Positions 12,127 to 22,163 of a DNA stretch of 64,000 nt are shown in pieces. The stretch's first letter is position 1. Every line of letters begins with the position of its first letter. The DNA is from Galaxea fascicularis (taxonomy: Eukaryota > Cnidaria > Anthozoa > Scleractinia > Euphylliidae). The notes under the pieces were generated by a model. It did no database searches, was not told the origin of the DNA, and saw only the letters and a program-made list of their open reading frames with translations. The translations under genes and the position numbers were made by a program. The stretch lies in NCBI GenBank assembly GCA_948470475.1, contig OX419345.1:21369500-21433499 (forward strand), given 5' to 3'.

Positions 12127-14558
12127 GATCTGTCTGTCTGTCAGCTAATCTGTCTATCTGTCTGTTTTTCAGTTAGTGCGTAAGTCAGTCGGTCATTCAC
12201 TTAGCCAATCTGTCTGTCTGTTAGCCAGTCAGTCAGCAGGTTTGTTAGTGATCATCCAGTCACTGTCTGTCTGTCAGTCAGCCAGTCTCACTGTCTTCAG
12301 CCAGTGTGTCAGTCAGTCAACCACCAGCCCAGCCAGCCACTCAGTCAACCTGTTAGTCAATCAACCATTAAAAAAATACAAATTGATGAGGAATATTAAA
12401 CAATCTAACTACCTGATCATTCATTCAAGGTAACACAGTTAACATTAAATATTATATGTTGCTCTCAAGTTACAAGAATTTCAAAGCAACAGTATTTGAA
12501 GCCTTCTAAATTTGATCAACTGAACCTCCAATATTGTCTTACTGTAATTAATTACTGCAACAATAATCAAGTACTGATTTGTGGCTTTTTATCAAAAGTC
12601 ATGGCAGAGATGGATGTTTAAAGATTTGGCAGTGTTGCGAAGGAAGATCTAAAGTGATGGATAGCATAAAAGCACCTTTCCTTGGGTTCTGTCAGTTTTG
12701 TATTTTACCAAGAGGTATGTAGTACTGATTTAAGATGACGTGGTCTTTTAGGTGTGTGGGATATTGTGTCCACAAATACTTTAATTAAACAAAATTATTG
12801 ATGTTCGAAAAAGTGTTCTTGTTCAGTTTAAACCTTGACTAATTGTTGTCTTTAATTTTCAATCAAGATCTCAATGGATACTTTGTACACATTATTTTGA
12901 TAGAAGCCTTGGAAAATGTTAACTCAAAGCTGGTCCTTTCAATATCTTGAAAATGGGTTAACTTTACATTCATGACTGCAGTACATTGTTAAAATATAAT
13001 ATTTTATACTCATTAGAAGACAAGTCAAGTTGGATTGCTTTTCCATCATTCAAACAATCCCAGGTAATACAATTTGCTGATAACAAATGAGATGTGTGCC
13101 TCTGGTCTCCTTTTAATTGCGGGTAAAGGGTTAATATTTCTTGAGAAAACCAAAGTTTGGCGTGCTTTTATGCACTTTTGTCTTCCAATACCACACTGAA
13201 TATCCTACTAGATTATAATAATAATAATAATAATAATAATAAATTTGTTGAGCGCCATTTCCCGATGGTTCAATGGCGCTTTACAGCAATAACTAAAAAA
13301 AAAAAAAATAAAATAAAATAAAAAATAAATAAATAAATATGGTAAAACAAGTCAGCAATTTACATAAGAACAAAGAAAAAGGTGTGATTTAAGTTGTCGT
13401 TTAAAAATGTCAACTGAGTTCGAACTTTTTACGGCCATTTTAATAAAAACTATTTCATTTACAATATATTGGTTTTCTTCAAAAGATTCAAAATAAATTT
13501 TTCTGGGTATCATCCAGTTATTGAAGGTTATTTATTCACAAATAATAACTGAACAGTGTCTTCATGTATTAATAATTATTTCAGGTAAACATTCTTGATC
13601 TGGATTCTAAAGAGCCCCTTTTCACCCTCATTCCTGAAGATGAAAAGTCAACTGGTAAGAAAAGACAAAATGCTAAATCCATCTTCTGTAATCCAGTGGA
13701 GTCACACACTATCATAGAAAGATAATTTTAGCTATTATGGTTGGAAAATTGTAGAGATGTTCTAAAATACTGGGCAAATTACGTTGTTTGAAATGAATAA
13801 TTAAGTTGAAATGTATAGTACTTTGCTTTGTCAATAATGGGGTCACACATATGTGCTACTGTCATAGTGTCTTTTCTTTATCCACTGAAGAAGCTATGTT
13901 TATTATTCAGTTCAGATGTATTTGTTTTGAAGGTATGTGCATGTGTCTGTCACTGTTTGTCAACCCCCAAACAGACAAGCCACTGTTGGCATCAGGATAC
14001 GAAAATGGTGAAATCATAGTATGGGATGTGATGGAAGAAAAAATGTTAAGCAAATGCACTCTACACACAGAATCAGGTACATAACTGTGAATTTAAAAAA
14101 TCTGCCACCAACTATGCATGCACAAGGTTCAGGAGCAGGGATGCCAATAATTATTGTGGATGCTCCATAATCCATAATAATTTTATTATGTAATGACTTG
14201 TATGAGAACAAAGAAGAGGAAAAGCACAACTTAAACACTTCTGAATCTGCCCTTTACAAGGGGTGGGGCTGGTCTAATTTTCATTTTCCTGTTTTCTTTT
14301 TCAATTAAATTTCCTAGTCAGATTTGTTCAACTTTCTGTCATCTTTTTTGGTATTATCAACAGAGTTGATAAATGTAAATTGACCACCGTACAGGGATTC
14401 TAAAAGCTGACGTTTCGAGCGCTAGCCCTTCGTCAGAGCGAATCGACGCTCTGACGAAGGGCTAGCACTCGAAACGTCAGCTTTTAGAATCCCTGTACGG
14501 TGGTCAATTTACATTTATCAACTCTGTTGATAATACCAAAATTGTTGTATATTACTTC

Positions 14559-14594
<36 letters not shown>

Positions 14595-15974
14595 CCCCCT
14601 TTATATATTTCTGTCATCTTGATTGACACTCCCATTTTTCATCTGTTAACCAACATGTTTCCAGATTTTCATGCAACTCTTGATTCACGTCACTGTGAAT
14701 AACTTGCAATTTTCTAAATATGCTTTATGTTTGACAAAATTACATTAATTTTGTTAAGGCAAGGATTTGGCCTGTGGAATGCTTTGTCTTTTGTAAAAAA
14801 AAAAGGCAAAATGATAACATTTCTATAGATATCCCTAGGTTTCCATTTCCTACACATGGTCCAGATGTCCATCCTCTCTGTTCTGTCACACCTGCTTGAC
14901 ATCCTGCTTGGCTTGTCTGTTTCAACAGTATATCTAATTCTTTTGGATCAATTTTTCCCTTGACAGTTTTATGTATAGATGTAGACGAAGAAAATCTGCA
15001 AATAATCTCAGGATCAGCAGACAATAAGTTGTGTGTCTCATCAATAACACCACAGGTGAGAACACTGGAAGGATAGCCATCAAGTGAAGTCTTTATAGTC
15101 ATTGCAATGGTTGCTATAGTTGCTGACAATATCTGTGGGATTTTCAGACAATCATATTTTATTTTGGCTAAATGAAATAAAAACCCTTCTTAGCACACAA
15201 AACAAGTCTGTGGCTGCAATTTTCACTTCGTCATTCTTTCCCTTATTCATCTAACTTTTCAAATTTGTGCTACCTGTTTTGGAGAACTTGTGATAACTTA
15301 TGTCTTGACTCAAATTTTTGTCTTAGTGCACCTTAGTGTCGAACAAGCACATTGATGTTAAGAATCCTGGAATTGCTTCAGTCAAGATACGAAAAGATCG
15401 AAAAATACTGGCGACTGGGGGATGGGATGGCAGGTAAGAAAGCTTGTGATTGCCTAAAACAAAATTAACTCAAAGGACTGCTTATACAATGCAATGCAAT
15501 GTAATGCAATACCTTTTGTTTACAGTGTTTACAGGATAACAAATTTAAGTTGTTGCTAAGGGGGTCGTGTTACAAAACATAAAGGTACAAATACTAATTT
15601 ACATTTACTAAAATACTAAATATATTTTAAACTAATTCACCTTAAATGTTAACTTAAAAATGTTGCGATCCTCAAATACCTACTTATACTAAAATACTTA
15701 TGATCATACCCAATATTTATAAGTATAGATAATAAATAGGTGGGTTTACACTAGACCCTCAAGTGCACTTCAAGTGTGCTTGAGTTCAAATGCACATTCA
15801 AGGAAGGTTTCAACCTTTCTTGAGAGTGTACTTCGGTACTTTGGTGTTTTGATGTTTCCATGGTGACTTAGTACGATCAGTCAAGTGAAACGAGAACCGT
15901 TGGTTCCCCAGGGGGTACTGCCATATATGGGCTATATATGTATGTGCCGCTGTGAAGGGTATGGTTTTCAAGCA

Positions 15975-16020
<46 letters not shown>

Positions 16021-16227
16021 GTAGGGTATCATTTTTCACGAAACTGACCGGAAAACTGGACAAGTATAAATAAATCTTTTTTCAAGAGAGAAGTGATTCT
16101 GGTACAACGTTTTGCTTTGGCTTTGCTTTAGATTGTGCTAGTGACCTCAGTTTCTGGAAAACAGCTACTCTAGGATAGGAGTGATTTTGGGAAGTTTACT
16201 CTAGCATAGGGTAGCAAAATTCAGCTG

Positions 16228-16258
<31 letters not shown>

Positions 16259-16808
16259 GGTCCCAGCGGCACATCCCCACCCAGAATTTCCTAAAGTGCC
16301 CCCCCCCCCTCCACCCCGGGGGTTGGTTCACACACAAGTTCATCTCAAGCTAGTGCACTTCAAACACAATTCAAGTGCGCTTGAAATGTCTAGTGTGAAC
16401 CCACCTAATAACATGACCTGTAGTGGTATTTGGCAATAATACCGCAAGTGATATTTCAAAATTGTTGAAAATACCAAGAGCTCCGAAGCGGCGAATGGTA
16501 TTTGGAGAATTTTGAAATATTACGAGCCGGTAGTATTGCAAAGTACCACGTACAGGTCATGTTATTATTTATTTCTAATGGAAGCCGAGATATTTTCGGT
16601 AACGCACAAGAGACCTTGTTTTGTTTGTATTTTTGTTTACTGCTTTTTCTGCAAGCTTTTGTATTTCTTCCCCGGATATTTCCGGAAATCTTGCCGCCAT
16701 TTTTTTTTAAAACAAAAGCAAAAACGTCATTGTGGTGCCATGGTAATTTTGTTTTTACCATCCATTTTTGCTGTTATACCACTATTACGCGGAAATAGTG
16801 ATACTATC

Positions 16809-16848
<40 letters not shown>

Positions 16849-17128
16849 GGTATAATTATACACCTCCCGTATGAGGTATTACTTTGGTTTAGCTTATCTG
16901 AACTCCTAGCTCTGATGGAGCTAAATTTAAGTATATACATGTTATTCTATAAGGTTACGGATATACAACTGGAAAAAGCTTTCTCCCTTGGCTTATCTCA
17001 GTTACCACACAGACACAGTTAACTCCGTGGATTTCTCCGAGGACATGCCCGAGTGTGGTCAGGTGCTAGCCGCAGGTGGCAAAGACAGCAGGATAAGTCT
17101 GTGGTCGTTGTACAATGACAAACGATAA
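10686..17128 (+). CDS. GNB1L: GNB1L, WD40-repeat protein (Asa1/ASTRA-type)
   Basis: GNB1L is a small WD40 propeller protein, the animal counterpart of yeast Asa1. In mammals it is reported to act with the TELO2-TTI1-TTI2 chaperone complex in maturation of PI3K-like kinases. Coding exons: 10686-10801, 11712-11834, 12599-12714, 13017-13063, 13585-13654, 13933-14076, 14967-15055, 15327-15433, 16954-17128. They join in frame to 328 residues, against 327 in human. Diagnostic segments: PPDPIYVLRGSEAAINVVKF at the N terminus; INLWNLKTKRAELTLDGHDG; HGRDGCLKIWQCCEGRS; LLASGYENGEIIVWDV; NPGIASVKIRKDRKILATGG; and the C-terminal GGKDSRISLWSLYNDKR. The start matches the human N-terminus. Exon 6 opens with a GTATGT that looks like a donor but must be coding (MCMCLSLF, as in human). 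Introns carry foldback MITEs and a CAGT-repeat block. An AATAAA at 17343-17348 is the likely poly(A) signal. The identification is secure. Confidence 0.95.
11200..11345. repeat. Degenerate foldback repeat related to the one near 55.9 kb
   Basis: The segment TTGGTAACAGGACTTTGTGT through CCAATTCGGTCTGTATGAT, followed by inverted ACTCGTATGATTA and AAACCGAATTATTGGACTC, is a diverged copy of the palindrome at 55918-56062, which starts TTGGTAACAGGACTTCGTGT. It lies in GNB1L intron 1. Confidence 0.55.
12056..12365. repeat. CAGT/CTGT tetranucleotide-type repeat block
   Basis: About 300 bp of GNB1L intron 2 is built from GTCAGTCAGTCAG and GTCTGTCTGTC runs with scattered interruptions. It is open on the plus strand for 85 codons (12176-12433) only because the repeat lacks stops. 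That frame is low-complexity Ser/Gln/Val/Leu and is not a gene. Confidence 0.8.
13214..13345. repeat. TAA microsatellite plus element tail (TTGTTGAGCGCCA motif)
   Basis: A (TAA)n run is followed by AAATTTGTTGAGCGCCATTTCC, then CAATGGCGCTTTACA (GAGCGCCA and TGGCGCT are a short inverted pair) and an A-rich AAATAAATAAATA stretch. This resembles the 3' tail of a retroelement, but the family is not identified. It is in GNB1L intron 4. Confidence 0.5.
14346..14541. mobile_element. Near-perfect palindromic MITE in GNB1L intron 6
   Basis: Two arms of about 94 bases are almost exact reverse complements: TTTTGGTATTATCAACAGAG at the left, and its complement ending at 14541. The arms meet at CAGAGCGAATCGACGCTCTG (about 14437-14456). 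Conserved arm motifs include GACGTTTCGAGCGCTAGCCC. The high arm identity suggests recent insertion or gene conversion. It has no coding capacity. Confidence 0.8.
15737..16407. mobile_element. TIR element in GNB1L intron 8 with a nested second repeat
   Basis: The left end TAGGTGGGTTTACACTAGAC is matched by the reverse complement of the right end, TAGGTGGGTTCACACTAGAC. Inside each end are further partly complementary AAGTGCACTTCAAG-type segments. From about 15907 to 16320 the interior is a different repeat (TACTGCCATATATGGGCTAT, then repeated CTCTAGCATAGGGTA, ending in a C tract), which looks like a later insertion inside the first element. Confidence 0.65.
16421..16553. repeat. Foldback repeat
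   Basis: TAGTGGTATTTGGCAATAATACC at the left pairs imperfectly with the reverse complement of GGTAGTATTGCAAAGTACCAC at the right. Inner segments (ATATTTCAAAATTGTTG against AGAATTTTGAAATATTA) also pair. It is in GNB1L intron 8, just upstream of the last exon. Confidence 0.55.
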
Positions 17129-17353
17129 AGTTCTCAAAAAAGGTAATGCCTGAGTCAAGGCAACGGGTTTAATGTACTTGTTTACATCTATGTTGATTCA
17201 TTTCAATTAAGTTCAGTTATCCTCCGTTAAATTTGCTTGATTTGTTGCAAACATGTCTTTGCGATAAGTCGGAGCTTGGCACGCAAGAGGATACGCGTTA
17301 CTCACTTGTACTTGAAGAATTTGTCTAACTTTCTCTTTAATCAATAAAATATA

Positions 17354-19310
17354 ACCTAGCTTCCAAAATGCCAAACTCACAGAAGGAATTTTTTTATTAT
17401 CTTCCAAAATCACGTAACGTTGATTCTTTCTTTTTCAATCCAGTAGCACGAACTGAAATAGAGTCTGAAATTATGAACATTTCATTAACCAAGGCTCATG
17501 GACTGTATTCTTTTTCCACTCGCATCCTGCGATCAGCAAGATGTATTCTTAGCCACTCCCTATCTGTACTAATTAACATGGAATATATCCTTCTAAATTA
17601 AAACTTGCTAAAGTAATGATGAACGTGACCCATCCAACTACAGACCCATATCATTACTTTTAGTCTTCAACCGAATCTTCGAAAGATGAAAATGATGTAT
17701 ATTCGCTTGAAATCATTTCTTGAAAAGTTCAGTATTCTCTATGATTCACAATATCGTTTTCGTGAAAAGCGGTCCACTGAACATGCTATTTTGGAAATCA
17801 CCAATCAAATCCAAACTAATATGGACAGAAAGCTGTACACCTGCAGAATATTTATTGATTTACAAAAAGCTTTTGACACAGTCGACCACTCAATACTTTC
17901 AAAGAAACTTGACCATTATGGTATACGCGGGATTGCGAATGACTGGTTTACCTCCTACCTTACTAGTTGTAAGCAATTAACTGAAATTGGCTCCTTGAAC
18001 TAATCTAAGAAAGCGACAGTATTATCCGGGGTTCCCTAAGGGACAGTCCTAGGGCCTCTGCTTTTCCTTGTTCATATAAATGATATTTGTAACAGCTGTA
18101 ACCAGATGAAGTTTTATCTATTCGCAGACGATACGAATCTTTTATGTGGAGATAAAAACCTAAAATCCCTGGAATCTACGGTTAACGATGAGCTTTGTAA
18201 GCTTCACGACTGCCTAATACAAACAAAATATCTCTAAACAGCAAAAAATCTAATGACGTTATTTTTCGACCAAGGCAAAAAAAAAATGTCAAATACGAAG
18301 TTAATTTTAAAATATTCAATCATCATAGCAAGTCTTACACGTCTTTGGAACGTAAAAGTTATGTTAAATATCTTGGCGTGCTTATTGATGAGAACCTCTC
18401 CTGGAAACATCATATTTTACATATAGCCTCTAGAATAAGTACCTCGATTGATATCATTGCTAAGGTAAGACATTTTGTACCACTTAATACTTTACAACAT
18501 ATATATAGATCACTGATTCAACCCTATTTATTATATGATTTATCAGCGTGGGGCCAAGCTGACAAAATCCACAGAAAGAAAATCCTACGTCTTCAGAAAC
18601 GTGTCCTTCGCCTCATGTTTTTTTGTGACTATAAAACTCACGCAGTACCCTTCTTCATCTCTTCCAGTCTACTACCTCTAGATCTTCTTTACTTCAAGTC
18701 AGTTGCCATCTTAAGCCCGCCGCACACTTGAGGAAAGAGCTGAGCAAAATTCCTCCCGAGGCAGTTAGCTCAGCCGTTTCCTCACGTGTGCGGCAAATTT
18801 GCGGTGAGAAATTCGCCTCGCGAGGCGATGAGGAAAATATCAAACATGTTTGATATTTTTTTATCGCCTCGCGAGGCGAATTTCTCACCGCAAATTTGCC
18901 GCACACGTGAGGAAACGGCTGAGCTAACTGCCTCGCGAGGAATTTTGCTCAGCTCTTTCCTCAAGTGTGCGGCGGGCTTTAATGCATGACGTCTCAAATA
19001 ACACATCGCCACCTAAAATAAGTAATTTATTTAACTACCAATATAATATTCATTCACATAACACAAGATCATCAACAAGAGGTACCTTCTTTCTCGGATA
19101 CTCAACAAAACATGTCTTTTTCAAGGAACGGTGTTAGAATCTGGAATAACTTATCTAATGAAATTCGTCAAATGCCTAAAGCGAAATTTAAACGCAGCAT
19201 TTACAACATTCTCTTTCAGAAACTCTCGGATGCAAATGAGTATATTGATCTACTGGATTTGAATATGCCTTGAAAACTGAACTCATTACATTTGCATTAT
19301 CCTTCCATTA
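17354..19310 (+). pseudogene. Decayed CR1/L2-like LINE reverse transcriptase, split by a MITE
   Basis: Reverse-transcriptase segments appear in order along the plus strand: an N-terminal stretch (FFFNPVARTEIESEIMNISL), RSTEHAILEITNQI, CRIFIDLQKAFDTVDHSIL, the catalytic YLFADDTNLL near 18115-18145, SYVKYLGVLIDENLSWKHH, and a C-terminal FSRNGVRIWNNLSNEIRQMP ending at a stop at 19271-19273. It is dead: stops replace expected residues (one inside the GVPQG-type motif near 18040), frames shift, and a palindromic element interrupts it at 18711-18982. The endonuclease and 5' end are missing. The left junction falls just after the GNB1L poly(A) signal. Confidence 0.85.
18711..18982. mobile_element. 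TTAA-flanked near-perfect palindromic MITE inside the LINE
   Basis: The element is bounded by TTAA at both ends (18711-18714, 18979-18982). It starts GCCCGCCGCACACTTGAGGA and ends with the exact complement. The arms, about 125 bases each, stay almost fully complementary to a centre near 18845 (AAATATCAAACATGTTTGAT). The TTAA target duplication points to piggyBac-type mobilisation. Open frames on both strands here (for example 18782-19012) are mirror shadows of the palindrome, not genes. Confidence 0.85.
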
Positions 19311-20130
19311 TTAATTATTTACCACTTTTTCTGCTACAAGTTAATTTTCACATCCTATAAATGGCCACACTTTGGGATTTTCTCCCCAGAATCAAACTTA
19401 GAAAGTAAAGTTAGAAACTATTTATTTAGAGAGACTGAGACCAATAAAGTTGAAAAATCAAAACAAAAACAAAACAAAGTAGCTTTCATTTGACGCTTTG
19501 GGAGGTGATATTTTGTGACGTAACTAATCAACTGTATGTGAACTCTATGTCACTCTCAAGCTCGAAATTGTGTTTAGCGTGTCAAGAAAATCATAAAAGT
19601 ATTGTGGCATCTATGGACCTCATGAAAAATGCCACAAAAAGGTCACAGAAAGGTCTTTTGCGATCGAAACTGTCGCGTATATTTAACCAACGGTTAGTTA
19701 TGTCCCCTACATGACTTAACTGTTGGAAAAAGAGTCAGTGACTCTCACATCAAGTTCTCGTACCGTTTTGTATTTATCACAATAAATGTTATGTAAAAAG
19801 GCGCTGTTCTGTAAAATGCCCGTTAAGAGATGTAGTCATACCAATTGGGGTATAACGGCGTTATTCTGACGTTTGTTATATTCCTAAGAATTTTTCGTGA
19901 TTCGTTGTCCAGACTAAACACTTCAGATATATTTCTTTGATGCAATGTAGTCTTCTAAGCTTGCACATTAGGCTTGCAGTGGAGACCCTTTGCAAAAAGC
20001 AGGCCAAATGTACTTGGCCTGTACTTGCCAAATGTACTTGCTTTCGCTCGATTGTATAGGACGAGTTAACATGAAAGACCTGCTATTTAACAACTGAGTT
20101 AGACCCGTAGCCCTTGCGGGCTATTGACCA

Positions 20131-20162
<32 letters not shown>

Positions 20163-20309
20163 TAGTATCACGCAACTAGTCGGACAGAAAAGGCAATACT
20201 AAAGTTAGCAAATGCAAGTTGAAGAAATTATATTTATTTGGGAAAAAATGAAAGAAAGCGTCACGCTCGATTGCTACTCGAGGACTATCACTAATAGTTC
20301 TCTAGTAGC

Positions 20310-20346
<37 letters not shown>

Positions 20347-20699
20347 GGATGGGTGATGCTAAGTAGTAATATTCCTTATTCAATATCATACCGCCTGACC
20401 GCCATTTCAATAAAGAACTATCACAGTATTTCTATATCTGTTCTAGTCAGTTACTGAACACGAATTTTACACTGAGAAGTAACTCTGCCAGTGTGTTAAT
20501 TGTAGACAGGAGACGAAGGTAACTATACCAAATATGTTTTTACCTTTTGGATTCTCTCGTGTCGGAACGTTCAGATGAACGCCTTAATGAGGTTCTTTTC
20601 TATGGGTCTGACACTGTTGATATTAATGTGGACAGATTTGTTCTAACTTTCGACTTAGCAAATCAGTCAGATAATCTGTCTATCTGTCCGTTTTTCAGT

Positions 20700-22056
20700 A
20701 AATGATAAACGATTAAGTTCTCAAGAAAGCAAAAGGTAATGCCCGAGTCAAGGCAACGGGTTTCACGTACTTGTTTTGGTCTATGTTGATTCATTTCAAT
20801 TAAGTTATTAACTGATTTTTTTTAGTTATCCTCCGTTAAATTTGCTTAATTTGTTGTAAAGATGTCTTTGCGATAAGTCGGAGCTTGGCACGCAAGAGGA
20901 TACGCGTTACTCACTTGTACTTGAAGAATTTGTCTAACTTTCTCTTTAATCAATAAAAGAAGCCGATTGATAAGCTGTTTCATGCTAGTTGATTCCACCG
21001 AATTGTTACAGGAGGGACACCGATACAAAGTTGAATCAACTACTGTTTAACTACCTACCAACTGAATGTTGAATCGCCGTTTATACGAGTATAAGTTGAG
21101 TGTTGCTCAAAATTTACTTTGAAAGATACGTTAATTGTTCGTATATTCACATGTTACTTTGATAGTAAAGCTGTGGTCTCAGTGAGGCATAAATGCACCT
21201 AATCCGCTTTGCTTCAGTTCATTTCACGAGACACAGGGCAGCATATATAGAGGTGATGTATTATAGATTAGAAACTGTCCAAGAAGCCCAGAAAGAAGCA
21301 CACACGCGACGAAAAATCTTAACTCTCGAGTCAGTTTTAAAAAAGTGGTGAATTATCAAATTATTTACCACTTTTTCTGTTGCAAATAAATTTTCACACC
21401 CTATAAATGGCCACACTTTGGGATTTTCTCCCCGGTATCAAACTTAGAAAGTAAAGTTAGAAAGAAAGTATCTTTCATTTGAATTACCACACTTTGGGAG
21501 GTGATATTTTGTAACGTAACCAATCAACTATATGTGAACTATCATGTCACTCTCAAGGTCAAAATTGCGCTTATTGGACCTCATGAAAAATGCGACAAAA
21601 AGGTCACAGAAAGGTCTTTTGTAGATCGAAACTGTCGCGTATACTTAACCAACGATTAGTCATGTCCCCTACATGACTTTACTGTTGGAAAAAGAGCCAG
21701 TGACTCTCACATCAAGTTCTCGCACCGTTTTGTATTTATCACAATAAATGTAATGTAAAAAGGCGCTGTAAAATGCCCGTAAAGAGATGTAGTCGTACCA
21801 AGTGGGGTATAACGGCGTTCCTAAGAATTTTTCGTGATTCGTTGTCCAGATTAAATACTTCAGATATATTTTTTTGATGCAATATAGTCTACTAAGCCTA
21901 GACAATATTGGCTTGCAGTGGAGATCCTTTGCAAAAAGCAGGCCAAATGTACCGTACTTTCGCTCAATTGAAAATCATAATTATTAGTGCAGGACTACTC
22001 AACCTTATTCAATATCATACCTCCTGACTGCCATTTCAATAGACCTTGTCACGGTT
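20700..22056. repeat. Tandem duplication, unit 2
   Basis: This is the second copy of the unit described at 17116-20430. 20700-20957 copies the GNB1L terminal codons and 3' UTR (TGATAAACGATTAAGTTC in place of TGACAAACGATAAAGTTC) up to its poly(A) signal. 21358-21970 copies the distal part. About 400 bp between them (20958-21357) has no counterpart in unit 1, where the LINE sits. No coding potential survives. Confidence 0.7.
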
Positions 22057-22163
22057 TCCAACGCCATCTTGACGGGTTGGCAAACGCTTCGGAAATCTCA
22101 GTGACCTTGTCACGATTTCCGACGCCATCTTGACGGGTAGGCAAACGCTTCGGAAATAACAGT
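22042..22163. repeat. Two-copy tandem repeat, 61-bp period
   Basis: GACCTTGTCACGGTTTCCAA through CTTCGGAAATCTCAGT is followed directly by a second copy with a few substitutions (CGATTTCCGA, GGGTAGG). It is non-coding. Confidence 0.8.

Larger units (their letters stand above)
17116..20430. repeat. Tandem duplication, unit 1 (GNB1L 3' end plus downstream DNA)
   Basis: 17116-17350 (last codons of GNB1L, its 3' UTR and AATAAA signal) is repeated at 20700-20957. 19311-20055 and 20380-20430 are repeated at 21358-21970 and 22010-22056 in the same order. Shared landmarks include GATAAGTCGGAGCTTGGCAC, GGCCACACTTTGGGATTTTC and GCAGTGGAGA. Unit 1 contains a LINE (about 17354-19310) and an extra segment of roughly 300 bp (about 20060-20375) that unit 2 lacks, so both are probably later insertions. 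Confidence 0.7.

Noticed and set aside
12060..12360. CRISPR-like array
   Set aside because: The short-period repeats have no unique spacers, the setting is eukaryotic, and the sequence is microsatellite.
12176..12433. 85-codon frame in GNB1L intron 2
   Set aside because: It is made wholly of CAGT/CTGT repeat, has no homology, and the repeat simply lacks stops.
18694..19012. Three similar frames on both strands with the same peptide (NSPREA, TREETAEL)
   Set aside because: They are mirror images produced by the palindromic MITE at 18711-18982.
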